Part shown: piece after piece, positions 1 to 8,659 of the stretch
Position numbering within the stretch: position 1 is the first letter of the stretch
Layout of the letters: each line of letters begins with the position of its first letter
Origin: Dehalobacter restrictus DSM 9455
GTDB lineage: Bacteria; Bacillota; Desulfitobacteriia; Desulfitobacteriales; Syntrophobotulaceae
Assembly: GCF_000512895.1 (NCBI RefSeq)
Contig: NZ_CP007033.1
Coordinates: 1,475,001-1,539,000, forward strand
Direction: 5' to 3'
Length of the DNA stretch: 64,000 nt
The notes under the pieces: generated by a model
The model's input: only the letters and a program-made list of their open reading frames with translations
What the model was told of the DNA's origin: nothing
Databases searched by the model: none
Program-made: the position numbers and the translations under genes

Positions 1-112
1 ATAATAAAAGGTATCTTTTTAAAATTTAGGATAAGAATAATACTGTTCATTAAAAATAATAAAAAGGTATTCGAACTCTTCGAATTAAGCATTACACGTG
101 AGGTGATATTAC

Positions 113-1603
113 ATGAATAAAGATTCGGGAGATTTCAGTTTTTCTTTTAAGGCTCTCGGCTCCATTGCAGCCATTTTAACAGCTGGTTACGCCATAGGAC
201 ATCACAAAGAACAAAAGTCCCTAAAAATCCGCCGCTCAAGAAATCGAAAAATAATGCTGGCATCTTTACCGCTAGCTTTATTAACTACCGGACCACTAAC
301 GCGTAAGTTAATTCAAAAAAATGTAGCAAAAGCAATTACTATTTTAACAACAGATGAATACGGTAAAAACGTCATGGAGCTATGGACTGCCATTCATCGG
401 GCCGGTGTTCAAAACATTGTTGAAAACAACTTAAGGGCAACACAAGGGACAACGATTAACAGGCCAATTGGCAGTTCAAAAAGGTTTGACGGGTTCGATA
501 ACCTTATGTTTGTTCCACCTCAAATGACGATGCTCTCTAAATCAGGCGATACCGCAGTTGACATGAAAGTGACACTGGGCCCTAAGGCAACCAAGCCTCT
601 TACGGTCAATATACCTCTTCTTATTTCTGGAATGGCTTATGGAATCGCTCTAAGCGAGCCAGCAAAAATAGCTTTAGCCAGAGGAGCAAAACTAGCAGGG
701 ACAGCTACAAACTCCGGTGAAGGCCCCTATCTGAAAGAAGAACGCGATGAAGCGGATAAATATATTCTGCAAATTGCCAATTGGCCATGGGGATTACGCA
801 CGGATCAAGAGATTGCCTCTGCGGACATGCTGGAAGTACATATTTCGCAAGGAGGGCAGAAAGGCGTCTTCTATGTAGCTCCGGATGAAATTAAAGGCAA
901 AGCACGTAAACTTATGGGCTTATCCCCCAATCAAGGGATATCGGGTCTACCTGCTCCTCCCGGTGTACAAAGTGCCGCAGATTGGCCCATACTGGTCAAT
1001 AACCTGCGTAATAAAGCGAATGGAATACCTATTGCTCTGAAATTGATGTCCACAGACAAAATTGAAGAAGATTTAGGTTTAGCTGTAGATGCAGGGTTTG
1101 ATGTCATTGCCGTCGACGGAACGCAAGGCGGATCGCTTGTTTCCAACCCCACGATGCAGGATGACTTTGGAATTCCCAGTCTCCATGCGTTAGTTCGCGC
1201 GGTCCGTTACTTACAAAACCGCGGAGTTCGAGAGCAGATAAGTCTGATTGTCTCTGGCGGCTACTTTAATCCCGGAAGCTGTTTAAAAGCACTTGCGCTT
1301 GGTGCCGATGCTATTTATCTGGGTACCGTCCCCTTATATGCCTTAGCCAACAAGCAGCATCAAAAAGTAATCCCCTGGGAACCTCCTACAGTCCTTGTTA
1401 GCTATGCATCGAAATATAACAAAAAGCTAAACATAAACTTAAGCGCTGAAAGAGTATCCAATGTCTTACGTTCTATGGCTGTTGAAATGGAACAAGCCAT
1501 TCGTGGCTTGGGGAAAGCTTCTGTTAAAGAGCTAAGCCCTAGCGACTTAGTGGCGCTTGATACGTTCTCTGCTGAATTAGCAGGGGTAAAAAGAGCATAT
1601 TAG
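113..1603 (+). CDS. FMN-binding glutamate synthase family protein
   Basis: A 496-residue protein whose N-terminus has a hydrophobic segment (about residues 14-30), a basic stretch and a second short hydrophobic segment (about 48-60), suggesting membrane anchoring. The rest resembles the FMN/TIM-barrel domain of the glutamate synthase large subunit: GMAYGIALSEPAKIALARGA, NSGEGPY, DMLEVHISQGGQKG, VDGTQGGSLVSNP and ALGADAIYLGT. It lacks the glutamine amidotransferase domain, so it is a stand-alone member of the family, whose substrate is generally unknown. The ATG at 113 follows a GAGGTGAT ribosome binding site. The 112 bases upstream are AT-rich and show no gene. The next gene is convergent. 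Confidence 0.85.
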   Translation: MNKDSGDFSFSFKALGSIAAILTAGYAIGHHKEQKSLKIRRSRNRKIMLASLPLALLTTGPLTRKLIQKNVAKAITILTTDEYGKNVMELWTAIHRAGVQNIVENNLRATQGTTINRPIGSSKRFDGFDNLMFVPPQMTMLSKSGDTAVDMKVTLGPKATKPLTVNIPLLISGMAYGIALSEPAKIALARGAKLAGTATNSGEGPYLKEERDEADKYILQIANWPWGLRTDQEIASADMLEVHISQGGQKGVFYVAPDEIKGKARKLMGLSPNQGISGLPAPPGVQSAADWPILVNNLRNKANGIPIALKLMSTDKIEEDLGLAVDAGFDVIAVDGTQGGSLVSNPTMQDDFGIPSLHALVRAVRYLQNRGVREQISLIVSGGYFNPGSCLKALALGADAIYLGTVPLYALANKQHQKVIPWEPPTVLVSYASKYNKKLNINLSAERVSNVLRSMAVEMEQAIRGLGKASVKELSPSDLVALDTFSAELAGVKRAY

Positions 1604-1608
1604 TTTAA

Positions 1609-1782
1609 TTATAAACCTAGAATTTGCTTGAATTCTTCTTTTAACTGTTTCTTAAACTGTAGATTCGGCTTCACGGTTACCTTATTTTCGCGCAATTGAG
1701 GCAGAATCTTGAGGAACCCGTAGTATTCTTTTTCAGCTGTTTCAATAATTTCCTTTACCTTATAAGATTTTCGCATATTCAT
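1609..1782 (-). CDS. Small basic protein downstream of a membrane sensor-like gene
   Basis: A 57-residue, lysine- and glutamate-rich, probably helical protein starting MNMRKSYKVKEI. I do not recognise the family. The start at 1782 is chosen because a GGGGAGGGGATTG-type ribosome binding site lies just before it; a longer reading to 1815 would overlap the end of the upstream gene. It lies 16 bases downstream of the gene at 1799-2653 on the same strand and is probably cotranscribed with it. No signal peptide, cysteine pair or known motif is visible. It could be a small accessory protein of its neighbour. Confidence 0.5.
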   Translation of the reverse strand: MNMRKSYKVKEIIETAEKEYYGFLKILPQLRENKVTVKPNLQFKKQLKEEFKQILGL

Positions 1783-1798
1783 CAATCCCCTCCCCCTC

Positions 1799-2653
1799 TT
1801 AAATATCTCGTTCACGATTAATTACCAATTCCTCATAGGCTTCGTTGTTATGACAGATGTTGTTCCAGATACTATCGATGATCATAGCATCGACCTGCTG
1901 AAACAGATACTTTTCGCTTTGAACGTAGATGATGGCGCATATCTCACTTCTAAAGAATAAGGGAACAGCCATAATTGATGCGTCGTCGCTGATCCTAAAG
2001 TCCTTATTAATAATCGATTCCTGAGCCAGCTCCTTTAATGTGGCTCTATTCACAATCGGTACATTATTATATGAGGCAATCTCTTCAGATACAATCAGAT
2101 AATTGCAGTGTGTCTTTCTAATAGTATATAGTTTAAATTGGATATTGATTACCTTTGTTATACTTTTAATAAAATATGGATCCGTAATTTCTTTTCCAAT
2201 GTTTTTAATATCTTCAATCATTTCCATTATCGATGCGTTATTTAAGATTCTTAATATCCCCATCAAGGCAACACTGATTTCATTCAGCATGGCATTTTTA
2301 ATAACAGCAGACTCAGACAATATAGCCTCCATGCTAAGCTCTCCATAAGGTGTTTTAATGCCAATTGTTTTAAAACTTATAAACGGCAGCTTAATCATTA
2401 ATAACCATAATAAAATATATAAGACGATTCTTATCGCTTGAAATACGGGTGCTTGAAGAATTTGGGCAAAAACACCTAAATGATCTATATTTATCCCTAC
2501 AGGATTACTTAGAAATAACTCCTCACAGAAATAAAGGCCAATGAATATTGCGATCAGTGCGATGAATATCCCCCATATTTGTCTGGCATTTAGCCGTTTT
2601 AGCTGATAAAGTGTTTTAGACAAAAACATTTCAAATATGTCTTTTATAATCAA
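1799..2653 (-). CDS. Membrane protein with C-terminal GAF-like domain
   Basis: A 284-residue protein with two membrane segments (about residues 24-46 and 72-94) and a cytoplasmic part containing a helical region (about 100-165) and an alpha/beta region that reads like a GAF domain (DASIMAVPLFFRSEICAIIY, about 223-243). No kinase, cyclase or output motif is visible, so it may be a sensor fragment or regulator acting with another protein. Translation probably starts at TTG 2653, seven bases after GAGGG. An in-frame ATG lies at residue 9. The family is not recognised with certainty. Confidence 0.55.
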   Translation of the reverse strand: MIIKDIFEMFLSKTLYQLKRLNARQIWGIFIALIAIFIGLYFCEELFLSNPVGINIDHLGVFAQILQAPVFQAIRIVLYILLWLLMIKLPFISFKTIGIKTPYGELSMEAILSESAVIKNAMLNEISVALMGILRILNNASIMEMIEDIKNIGKEITDPYFIKSITKVINIQFKLYTIRKTHCNYLIVSEEIASYNNVPIVNRATLKELAQESIINKDFRISDDASIMAVPLFFRSEICAIIYVQSEKYLFQQVDAMIIDSIWNNICHNNEAYEELVINRERDI

Positions 2654-2766
2654 ATTATTGCCCTCACTTTTATCCGATTACAACATCGGTACCAATATAT
2701 GGTAAAGTATAGTCAAAAATAACTCCTTGTGAAAAAGTAGAAATAATTTCTAATATATAAATATAT

Positions 2767-2823
2767 AAACAGCTCCTTCCAGGCAGTATCCTCAACAGGA
2801 TCCACTTCAGAAAGGAGCTGTTT
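2767..2823. terminator. Hairpin between two leftward genes
   Basis: Perfect 12-base arms AAACAGCTCCTT and AAGGAGCTGTTT enclose a 33-base loop. It lies just after the stop codon of the leftward mtrH-like gene (2863) and upstream of the gene starting at 2653. It is probably a terminator for the first gene, although the following T-run is weak. Confidence 0.5.
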
Positions 2824-2862
2824 GTCCCATACATTCATTTACAAAATTACGACAATTGTTTT

Positions 2863-3816
2863 TTATTTCGTTTTATCGAATTCTACCAGTTTCTGTGCGA
2901 AATCATAAAAATATTTATTCAACGGATGAGTAGGATTAGCCGGCAGCTCCTGGCTTTCGTCATAAGCCAAAGTTGAAACTATCATCGAAGCTGCCGCTAC
3001 AGCAGGCAGTACGCTTGGAGCCGCTTTGATCGGACCATAAAATAAGAAATCGCTCCACAGGACGGCCGATACTGCATGCACTGCAGCATTCATGGCGGAA
3101 AAGCCTTCCCCACCCCACATCTCCCGACTTTCTTTCCACATATACGTCCCATTAGCAGGAGCTGATCCAACCGGCCAACCGGTTTCCGCTTTGATTTGTT
3201 TGCCTGCCAGGGATGAAAAAGAAATGGACGGAAGATTCATTACTGTCGTATCGATTAAGACCGAGGCAAAATCTTTCGCTCCAATGGCTTTCAGCATTTC
3301 ACGGCATGCCTGTACCCTGCCGGAAGGAGTCTGGTTCGTTTCATCGAATACTTGCAGGACCACGTGTTTGATTTTCAATTCTTTTAATGCCGCTGCCTGG
3401 CCGATGCTGTCTTTATCCCAGGGTGTAATGCTGTTATATAGAATTTTGTCCTGAATACCAAGACTGGCAGCATATTCTGCCGCGTCAAGACGCGCTTTTT
3501 CGCCCCAAATGTCTATAGCAAAAGGGCGGTTGCTGATTGTAAGATAAAAATCAATATATTCCTTCATTTCATCTGCGGAAACCGCTGTCAAAGCTACTAT
3601 GGCAGGTATCCCTGTCTGATCGGACAGCTCTTCCTGCCTGAGAATGTATGAACGGGCTTTTTCACGGTCAAATTTCCTGTCACGGCGGCTTTCCAGAATA
3701 CGGTCTCCGTTATGAAACATTGAAGATATAAGCAGAGGCGGATTATCTCCAGCTTGGCCACCGACAATCATGTCACAGATGCGGCAAACTTTTGGTGTTA
3801 AGTCATATTTAAACAT
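2863..3816 (-). CDS. MtrH-like corrinoid-dependent methyltransferase
   Basis: About 317 residues, resembling tetrahydromethanopterin S-methyltransferase subunit H, the TIM-barrel subunit that moves a methyl group between a corrinoid protein and a pterin or folate. Family-like stretches include GQAGDNPPLLISSMFHNGD near the start, PFAIDIWGE, ILYNSITPWD and GWPVGSAPANG. In bacteria without methanogenesis such proteins usually act as methyl-corrinoid:tetrahydrofolate methyltransferases, and that is inferred here. The ATG at 3816 follows GGGAGAAGAA and is preferred to the ATG at 3828, which has no ribosome binding site. The gene is divergent from the cobalamin-riboswitch cobT, which fits corrinoid use. 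No methyltransferase I or corrinoid protein lies beside it. Confidence 0.75.
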   Translation of the reverse strand: MFKYDLTPKVCRICDMIVGGQAGDNPPLLISSMFHNGDRILESRRDRKFDREKARSYILRQEELSDQTGIPAIVALTAVSADEMKEYIDFYLTISNRPFAIDIWGEKARLDAAEYAASLGIQDKILYNSITPWDKDSIGQAAALKELKIKHVVLQVFDETNQTPSGRVQACREMLKAIGAKDFASVLIDTTVMNLPSISFSSLAGKQIKAETGWPVGSAPANGTYMWKESREMWGGEGFSAMNAAVHAVSAVLWSDFLFYGPIKAAPSVLPAVAAASMIVSTLAYDESQELPANPTHPLNKYFYDFAQKLVEFDKTK

Positions 3817-3855
3817 TTCTTCTCCCATATCTGTTTGGATGATTTAGCAAATCGT

Positions 3856-3861
3856 ATTATA
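3856..3861 (-). promoter_or_regulatory. Candidate -10 box of the mtrH-like gene
   Basis: On the minus strand the sequence reads TATAAT 40 bases before the chosen start codon at 3816. A good -35 box is not obvious 17 bases further upstream (TGGTTA). Confidence 0.35.
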
Positions 3862-3934
3862 CCATATATCATTAAAAATAACCATTAATTAACAGTAATT
3901 GCCAAATTGAGTGAGTATTTTGAATTAATTAGAC

Positions 3935-3963
3935 TTGACTTTATTGATGATTTTCGTTATCTT
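3935..3963 (+). promoter_or_regulatory. Sigma-A promoter of the cobalamin riboswitch-cobT transcript
   Basis: TTGACT at 3935-3940 and TATCTT at 3958-3963 are separated by exactly 17 bases. The predicted start lies about 20-25 bases before the first conserved riboswitch block. Confidence 0.6.
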
Positions 3964-3989
3964 AATAGAAGTTAAATATATTTATATAA

Positions 3990-4147
3990 TCTTAGGTGCC
4001 CCACTAAGGGAGAATAGGAAAATCGGTAATAATCCGATACGGACCCACCACTGTATAGACGAGTCCCCGCTGATCCACTGGCGTATGCTGGGAAGGTGCG
4101 TTCAGGACGTTTGAGTCTGAGTCAGGAGGCCTGCCTAAGAGGTAAAA
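3990..4147 (+). ncRNA. Cobalamin (AdoCbl) riboswitch
   Basis: The conserved blocks of the B12 aptamer appear in order: AGGTGCC, AGGGAGAATAGGAA, CCGATACGGACCCACCACTG, CCACTGGCG, CTGGGAAGGTGCG, GACG, and the B12 box GAGTCAGGAGGCCTGCC. The intrinsic terminator at 4186-4222 follows directly, so the likely mechanism is transcription termination when cobalamin is bound. It controls cobT. Confidence 0.93.
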
Positions 4148-4185
4148 GTCTTTCCTGGGTAATGGAAAGCGGCGGTGATGACGGC

Positions 4186-4228
4186 AAAATCCCGACCACA
4201 AGAAAATTTGTGGCGGGGTTTTATTTAT
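4186..4228 (+). terminator. Riboswitch expression-platform terminator
   Basis: AAATCCCGACCACAA pairs with TTGTGGCGGGGTTTT around an AGAAAA-type loop and is followed by a T-rich run. It lies between the B12 aptamer and the cobT ribosome binding site, as expected for a termination-type riboswitch. Confidence 0.8.
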
Positions 4229-4256
4229 TTTTAAATATTTTATTGGAGGTTTTTAA

Positions 4257-5375
4257 ATGAGCAGTCTTACAAAATTTCATGGTTTGGAAAATTTAAAAAA
4301 TGCGACTGGGCAGGAACTTGAAATTGCCTTGCAAGAACTGATGGGCGGAATCAAAGCGCTCGATCAGGAAGCCTTGGCAGGCATGCAAAGCCGTGTAGAT
4401 GCGAAAATTAAGCCCCTCGGAAGCTTAGGTGTCTTAGAGGATATTGCACAACAGCTCGCAGGCATATTTGGCACCACGCATCCAAAAATCAATAAAAAAG
4501 CAGTCCTTCTTATGGCCGGAGATCATGGTGTTGTCGTCGAAGGCGTCAGTGCTGCACCTCAGGAAATCACGAAACAAATGTTCTATAGTTACCTGAATGG
4601 CGGTGCCGGCATTAATGTCCTCGCCCGGAATGCCGGAGCAGATGTTATCAGTACGGACATCGGCATTGCCACCCCATTGGACGCTCCTGAGCTTATGGCC
4701 TACCGGGTTAAAAACGGAACAGACAATATGGCGAAAGGACCGGCAATGACCCGTCAAGAGGCCATGCTTGCAATACTGACAGGTGCAAGAATTGCGGCCA
4801 ATGCGATTGACTCTGGTGTTAATCTGTTAGCAACAGGTGAAGTCGGTATTGGCAATACAACGCCGAGCGCTGCCTTGATCTCTGTGTTTACCGGTCACTC
4901 TGTTGAGGATGTTACCGGCCGCGGAACTGGCTTAAAAGATGATGCCCTGATTAATAAGCAAACCGTGATTAAATGCGCAATCGAAATTAATCAGTGTAAT
5001 CCTGACGCTCCAATCGATACCCTGGCCAAAATTGGCGGACTCGAAATTGCTGCGCTCGTTGGAGCAATCCTCGAAGCTTCCTATCAGCATGTACCAATTA
5101 TTCTCGACGGCATCATTTCATCTGCTGCAGCAATCACTGCAGCAAAACTGGCACCCCTGTCCACTTCCTATATGATTGCTTCTCATAGTTCAGAAGAGCT
5201 TGGACAGCATCTAGCTCTTCATCAGCTTGGGCTCAAACCCAGACTTGACTTCCATATGAGACTTGGAGAAGGCACAGGTGCCGCTCTGATGTTCCCGATG
5301 GTCGAGGCAGCCCTTAAAATCGCTGATGAAATGGCCACATTTGAACAAGCTGCAGTTACCACTGGAGACTTCTAA
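4257..5375 (+). CDS. cobT: Nicotinate-nucleotide--dimethylbenzimidazole phosphoribosyltransferase
   Basis: CobT activates the lower-ligand base of cobalamin by transferring phosphoribose from nicotinate mononucleotide, forming alpha-ribazole phosphate. The 372-residue protein shows the family hallmarks KPLGSLG, LMAGDHGVV, NGGAGINVLAR, ATGEVGIGNTTPSAAL and, near the C-terminus, the catalytic-glutamate region MRLGEGTGAAL. The ATG at 4257 follows TTGGAGG. It is a single-gene unit behind the cobalamin riboswitch. No other cobamide genes are in the window, so it may serve scavenging and lower-ligand exchange as much as de novo synthesis; that part is inference. Confidence 0.95.
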   Translation: MSSLTKFHGLENLKNATGQELEIALQELMGGIKALDQEALAGMQSRVDAKIKPLGSLGVLEDIAQQLAGIFGTTHPKINKKAVLLMAGDHGVVVEGVSAAPQEITKQMFYSYLNGGAGINVLARNAGADVISTDIGIATPLDAPELMAYRVKNGTDNMAKGPAMTRQEAMLAILTGARIAANAIDSGVNLLATGEVGIGNTTPSAALISVFTGHSVEDVTGRGTGLKDDALINKQTVIKCAIEINQCNPDAPIDTLAKIGGLEIAALVGAILEASYQHVPIILDGIISSAAAITAAKLAPLSTSYMIASHSSEELGQHLALHQLGLKPRLDFHMRLGEGTGAALMFPMVEAALKIADEMATFEQAAVTTGDF

Positions 5376-5392
5376 AATCTGCAAAGAAAGAT

Positions 5393-5432
5393 GAAAAAGA
5401 CATGTGCGAAATAATCCGTGCATGTCTTTTTT
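5393..5432 (+). terminator. Intrinsic terminator after cobT
   Basis: AAAAAGACATG(TGCG) and (CG)TGCATGTCTTTTTT form a stem with a short loop and T-run immediately after the cobT stop codon. The A/T tails also allow use from the leftward agrB side. Confidence 0.75.
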
Positions 5433-5469
5433 GCATAATCATCGATAACGGAAACTCTTGATAGTTTAA

Positions 5470-5934
5470 TTAGATCCCAATCTTTTGCATCAGCTTGTCA
5501 CTTGCTAATACAAAATTCTTGCCGATAGCTGTCTGCATAAACGCCTGAAAAAAAATTCCGATGTTTGCAGGGATAAGGATCACTTCGATCAATGGATATA
5601 CGTTAATTTGAGATGCGATCCATCTGGCAGCCAATGACAACCCGGTAAAGAAAGCCATGGAAAAAACCAGACAGCGCCGGTAGCTGGAACAATGAGAACC
5701 GCCGGTAAATACCCGTAAAGCCAAAGCGGAAAATATTATCACGAGCGTATACACAATGGTACCGAATATTGCAGATACCCCTACGGTTAGAATTAATTCG
5801 ATTATTACTCCAAGAAGCAAGGCTAAACCATATTCTATTTTCGCTTTATGGACAGCGTCCATTTCTTCACCTTTTACCATACGATTTGTCAAATGATGTG
5901 CAACACCCTCGAAATCAAACAATTGTTCACCCAT
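5470..5934 (-). CDS. AgrB-like accessory gene regulator protease
   Basis: A 154-residue, multi-spanning membrane protein of the AgrB family, membrane cysteine peptidases that cleave and cyclise AgrD-type autoinducing peptides. The catalytic pair is present with the usual spacing: His81 in FTGGSHC and Cys88 in YRRC. It is shorter than typical AgrB (about 190), mainly at the C-terminus. No AgrD-like short ORF, AgrC kinase or AgrA regulator was found on either side. The annotated start is uncertain because GGAGG directly abuts the ATG, and a TTG 12 bases downstream would be better spaced. The gene may act on a peptide encoded elsewhere. Confidence 0.75.
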   Translation of the reverse strand: MGEQLFDFEGVAHHLTNRMVKGEEMDAVHKAKIEYGLALLLGVIIELILTVGVSAIFGTIVYTLVIIFSALALRVFTGGSHCSSYRRCLVFSMAFFTGLSLAARWIASQINVYPLIEVILIPANIGIFFQAFMQTAIGKNFVLASDKLMQKIGI

Positions 5935-6107
5935 CCTCCAGTCCGTGTTTAGGAAAATCGTTTAGGAAAATGATCCAAGATCAATTACCTTTCTGTGGAT
6001 AATGTAGAAAATATAACCATACAAGATATATAATTCTATATATCTTTGGTATTTCCTGCTAAATTGTTTGTTGGAATTACATAATAGTCCTATATGAAAT
6101 GCGCATA

Positions 6108-6141
6108 TAAAAAACGCCTCGTATTTTTTACGTGGCGTTAA
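6108..6141 (-). terminator. Terminator of the exported-protein gene
   Basis: On the minus strand AACGCCACGTA pairs with TACGAGGCGTT and is followed by a T-run, about 25 bases after the stop codon at 6166. Confidence 0.7.
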
Positions 6142-6165
6142 TCTTCGATATTATGCTATTTATTA

Positions 6166-6642
6166 TTACACACCTTGGTTTTGCTCAAGATTATATTTGA
6201 AATCTGCGACACGTTGGACATAACTATCTGGATCAGCTGAGCCGCCGTCTTCCATCTGCTTTTGACAGCCTTCAAGGCCGTAGTGATTAGACAACAGCAT
6301 CAGATCAAAGACGAACTCATCGGCATAGCCCCGAGCCGCCCAGTAATTCCTGTAGTATGCCAACTTTTCAATCTCTGATTTTGCGGTGTCAATGGTGATA
6401 TTATCAATTCCTTCTGCCTGATAAACTGCTAAAACCAACGCATACGATAAATTGTTTTGCTCACAAAGACTCCGGATCGCGCCCTGCGGGTCTTCCGGCA
6501 GGATGCCCTGACCTGCTGGGATCTCCTGAACGGTAGCAGACTTACCTTCTGCTTGTTGAATGGAATGAGCACAAACGGATATAAGGATAACGAGAGGGAT
6601 GATAACGGATAAACTACGAATAAAACCTCTTCTCATAAACAT
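6166..6642 (-). CDS. Secreted or membrane-anchored protein of unknown function
   Basis: About 158 residues with a clear N-terminal signal or anchor (MRRGF then a hydrophobic run SLSVIIPLVILISVC at about residues 9-23). The mature part is acidic and helical, with aromatic-rich segments LSYALVLAVYQAEG and KLAYYRNYWAARGY that recall lytic-transglycosylase or lysozyme-like folds, but no catalytic motif can be named. The start at ATG 6642 is supported by GGAAGGTG eight bases upstream. The gene has its own terminator and lies between agrB and the divergently oriented motA. Confidence 0.5.
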   Translation of the reverse strand: MFMRRGFIRSLSVIIPLVILISVCAHSIQQAEGKSATVQEIPAGQGILPEDPQGAIRSLCEQNNLSYALVLAVYQAEGIDNITIDTAKSEIEKLAYYRNYWAARGYADEFVFDLMLLSNHYGLEGCQKQMEDGGSADPDSYVQRVADFKYNLEQNQGV

Positions 6643-6958
6643 GATGCCCACACCTTCCCATATATTTATTTCCTGGATACCTCAATCCCCTTTCGCGAAA
6701 TACAATAAAGTTCTTCATTCACCGTTCATATATTCTTATATATATTCTCTCCATAATATATTGTTTTTAATAGAAAAATAGTTTTGCTATCATATTTTTA
6801 AGGATATTTTTTAATTAGACGCATTTTGTCGTGGTGATCTGATAACTGGTTTATTAAAAATTTTAATTAATTATCTGGTTAAAGAATCCGCATAATGTTA
6901 CAATATTTTTATCCTTCGCAGATTATTTGTAGATAAAAATTTGATAAAGGGTGTAAGA
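6643..6958. other. Intergenic region between divergent genes
   Basis: About 315 AT-rich bases between the exported-protein gene and motA. They must hold both promoters. I saw no strong consensus promoter, RNA structure or conserved ORF. Confidence 0.4.
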
Positions 6959-7759
6959 ATGGACATTTTTTTAATTATTGGAATCGTTGTAGGTGCTCTT
7001 GCCGTAGTCGTAGGCATGATTGTCAAAGGAGCCAATGTAGCTGTGCTATTGAATCCAGCTGCGGCCATTATTATTCTGATCGGGACAACTGCAGCCGTGA
7101 TGAACTCATTTCCAAAAAAAGAATTCTTGAACATTCCAAAAGTATTAGGTGCCCTTTTTCGAGAAAAACAACCGTATGATGCGGTGTCGTTGATTGAACT
7201 TATCACCGATATGGCGATGACAGCCCGTAAAGACGGTTTATTGTCCCTCGAACAGACGATTATGGAAATTGAAGACCGTTATTTGCAAAAAGGGCTAAGC
7301 CTGGTAGTTGACGGATTGGAGCATGACTATATTCAAGAGATCATGGAAATGGAAATTGATAATATGGAGGATCGTCACCGTGCCAATGCCTCGATATTTT
7401 CTGCGGCAGGCAGCTATGCTCCGACGTTGGGAGTATTAGGCGCAGTCGTAGGACTAATCGGAGCGCTCGGCAATTTAAATGATACGGAAAAACTTGGTCA
7501 TATGATCGCCGCCGCATTCGTTGCGACATTGTTTGGTATTTTTCTCGGCTATGTTGTCTGTCACCCGATCGCTTCCCGCTTAAAAAGAAAATCAGCTGCC
7601 GAAACTAAGAATATGCGCATTATCGTTGAAGGGGTTCTGGCCCTTCAGGCCGGAGAGAACCCCAGCAGTATTAAAGTAAGATTGACTGGCATGCTCGATC
7701 CGAAAGAAAGAAAAATCCTAGAGGAAAAAGAAAAAAATAAACAAGGCAGCGGTGAATAA
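6959..7759 (+). CDS. motA: Flagellar motor stator protein MotA
   Basis: MotA forms, with MotB, the ion-conducting stator of the flagellar motor. The 266-residue protein has four membrane segments (two near the N-terminus, two at about residues 150-205) and the cytoplasmic loop between them. The second pair carries the motif YAPTLGVLGAVVGLIGAL. ATG 6959 is chosen over the upstream TTG 6941 because AAAGGGTG lies six bases before it. It is followed after three bases by motB. Ion type (H+ or Na+) cannot be decided here. Confidence 0.92.
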   Translation: MDIFLIIGIVVGALAVVVGMIVKGANVAVLLNPAAAIIILIGTTAAVMNSFPKKEFLNIPKVLGALFREKQPYDAVSLIELITDMAMTARKDGLLSLEQTIMEIEDRYLQKGLSLVVDGLEHDYIQEIMEMEIDNMEDRHRANASIFSAAGSYAPTLGVLGAVVGLIGALGNLNDTEKLGHMIAAAFVATLFGIFLGYVVCHPIASRLKRKSAAETKNMRIIVEGVLALQAGENPSSIKVRLTGMLDPKERKILEEKEKNKQGSGE

Positions 7760-7761
7760 GG

Positions 7762-8490
7762 ATGTCCAAGAAAAAGCAACACCATGAAGAACATGTTGAT
7801 GAATCCTGGCTGCTGCCTTATTCCGACCTGCTGACGCTTCTGCTTGCGCTTTTTATCGTTATGTTTGCCATTAGTCAAGTTGATAAAGTAAAACTGCAGC
7901 AGTTGAGCGAGTCTTTCAAAGAAATCTTCGCAGGCGGGGCCAGCTTTTTAGAAAAGGAAAGCGACCAAGTGGTAGAACTTGAACCATCCAGTTCTGAGAA
8001 TGATTCTGCTTCTGCTCTTGAACAGGATAAGATGGCGGATATAAAGAAACAGCTCGAAAAGGAAATCTATGAAAGCGGTTATTATAATAACGTCAAAGTA
8101 AATCTGGATAAGGAAGGTTTGCAGATCGTTATTCAAGATGTGATGCTGTTTGCGTCGGGTGACGCGGAAATCCTTGATGCGTTCTCCCCTCTCCTTCTGC
8201 AGATCGGGAAAATGTTAAATGATATGGACAATGATATAAAAGTCGTAGGCCACACGGACGACCGGCCCATCCATACTGAGAAGTTTCGTTCCAACTGGGA
8301 ATTAAGCGCGATTCGCGCGATCAACGTCATGAATTTCCTGGTTGATCAGGGTGGAATGAATCCTGAAAGATTTTCAGTCCAGGGTTACGGGCAGTACTCC
8401 CCTATTTCCGATAATACGATTGAGGAAGGCCGGGCAGAAAACAGGCGCGTCGAGATCTTCCTTCTTCGTAAGTACCCTGTTGCAGAATAA
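7762..8490 (+). CDS. motB: Flagellar motor stator protein MotB
   Basis: A 242-residue protein with a single N-terminal membrane helix containing the proton-accepting Asp (LLPYSDLLTLLLALF), a plug/linker region, and a C-terminal OmpA-like peptidoglycan-binding domain with VVGHTDDRPI, NWELSAIRA and GRAENRRVEI. It anchors the MotA ring to the cell wall. It is the second gene of a two-gene operon, starting three bases after the motA stop and followed by an intrinsic terminator. Confidence 0.93.
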   Translation: MSKKKQHHEEHVDESWLLPYSDLLTLLLALFIVMFAISQVDKVKLQQLSESFKEIFAGGASFLEKESDQVVELEPSSSENDSASALEQDKMADIKKQLEKEIYESGYYNNVKVNLDKEGLQIVIQDVMLFASGDAEILDAFSPLLLQIGKMLNDMDNDIKVVGHTDDRPIHTEKFRSNWELSAIRAINVMNFLVDQGGMNPERFSVQGYGQYSPISDNTIEEGRAENRRVEIFLLRKYPVAE

Positions 8491-8518
8491 GAAACTTGGT
8501 CTAAGAAAACATGATTAT

Positions 8519-8556
8519 TGAAAAAACACGATTGCATTCAGACAATCGTGTTTTTT
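8519..8556 (+). terminator. Terminator after motAB
   Basis: AAAAAACACGATTG and CAATCGTGTTTTTT form a strong stem around an eight-base loop, with a T-run, 28 bases after the motB stop. Confidence 0.85.
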
Positions 8557-8583
8557 AATATATTCAGGAAAATTAAAATCTAC

Positions 8584-8612
8584 TTGACAGTAGTATAATG
8601 TTGAAATATCCT
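8584..8612 (+). promoter_or_regulatory. Promoter of the diguanylate cyclase gene
   Basis: TTGACA at 8584-8589 and TATCCT at 8607-8612 with a 17-base spacer, about 48 bases before the chosen start codon. Confidence 0.5.
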
Positions 8613-8659
8613 GAAAATAGTCGAATCGTTACATCCAGGTGAGAGCGCAGGTGAGATTT

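Noticed and set aside
5376-5469. Possible AgrD-like peptide next to agrB
   Set aside because: The only short frames run through the cobT terminator hairpin and lack an N-terminal amphipathic helix, a cyclisation Cys and an acidic tail.
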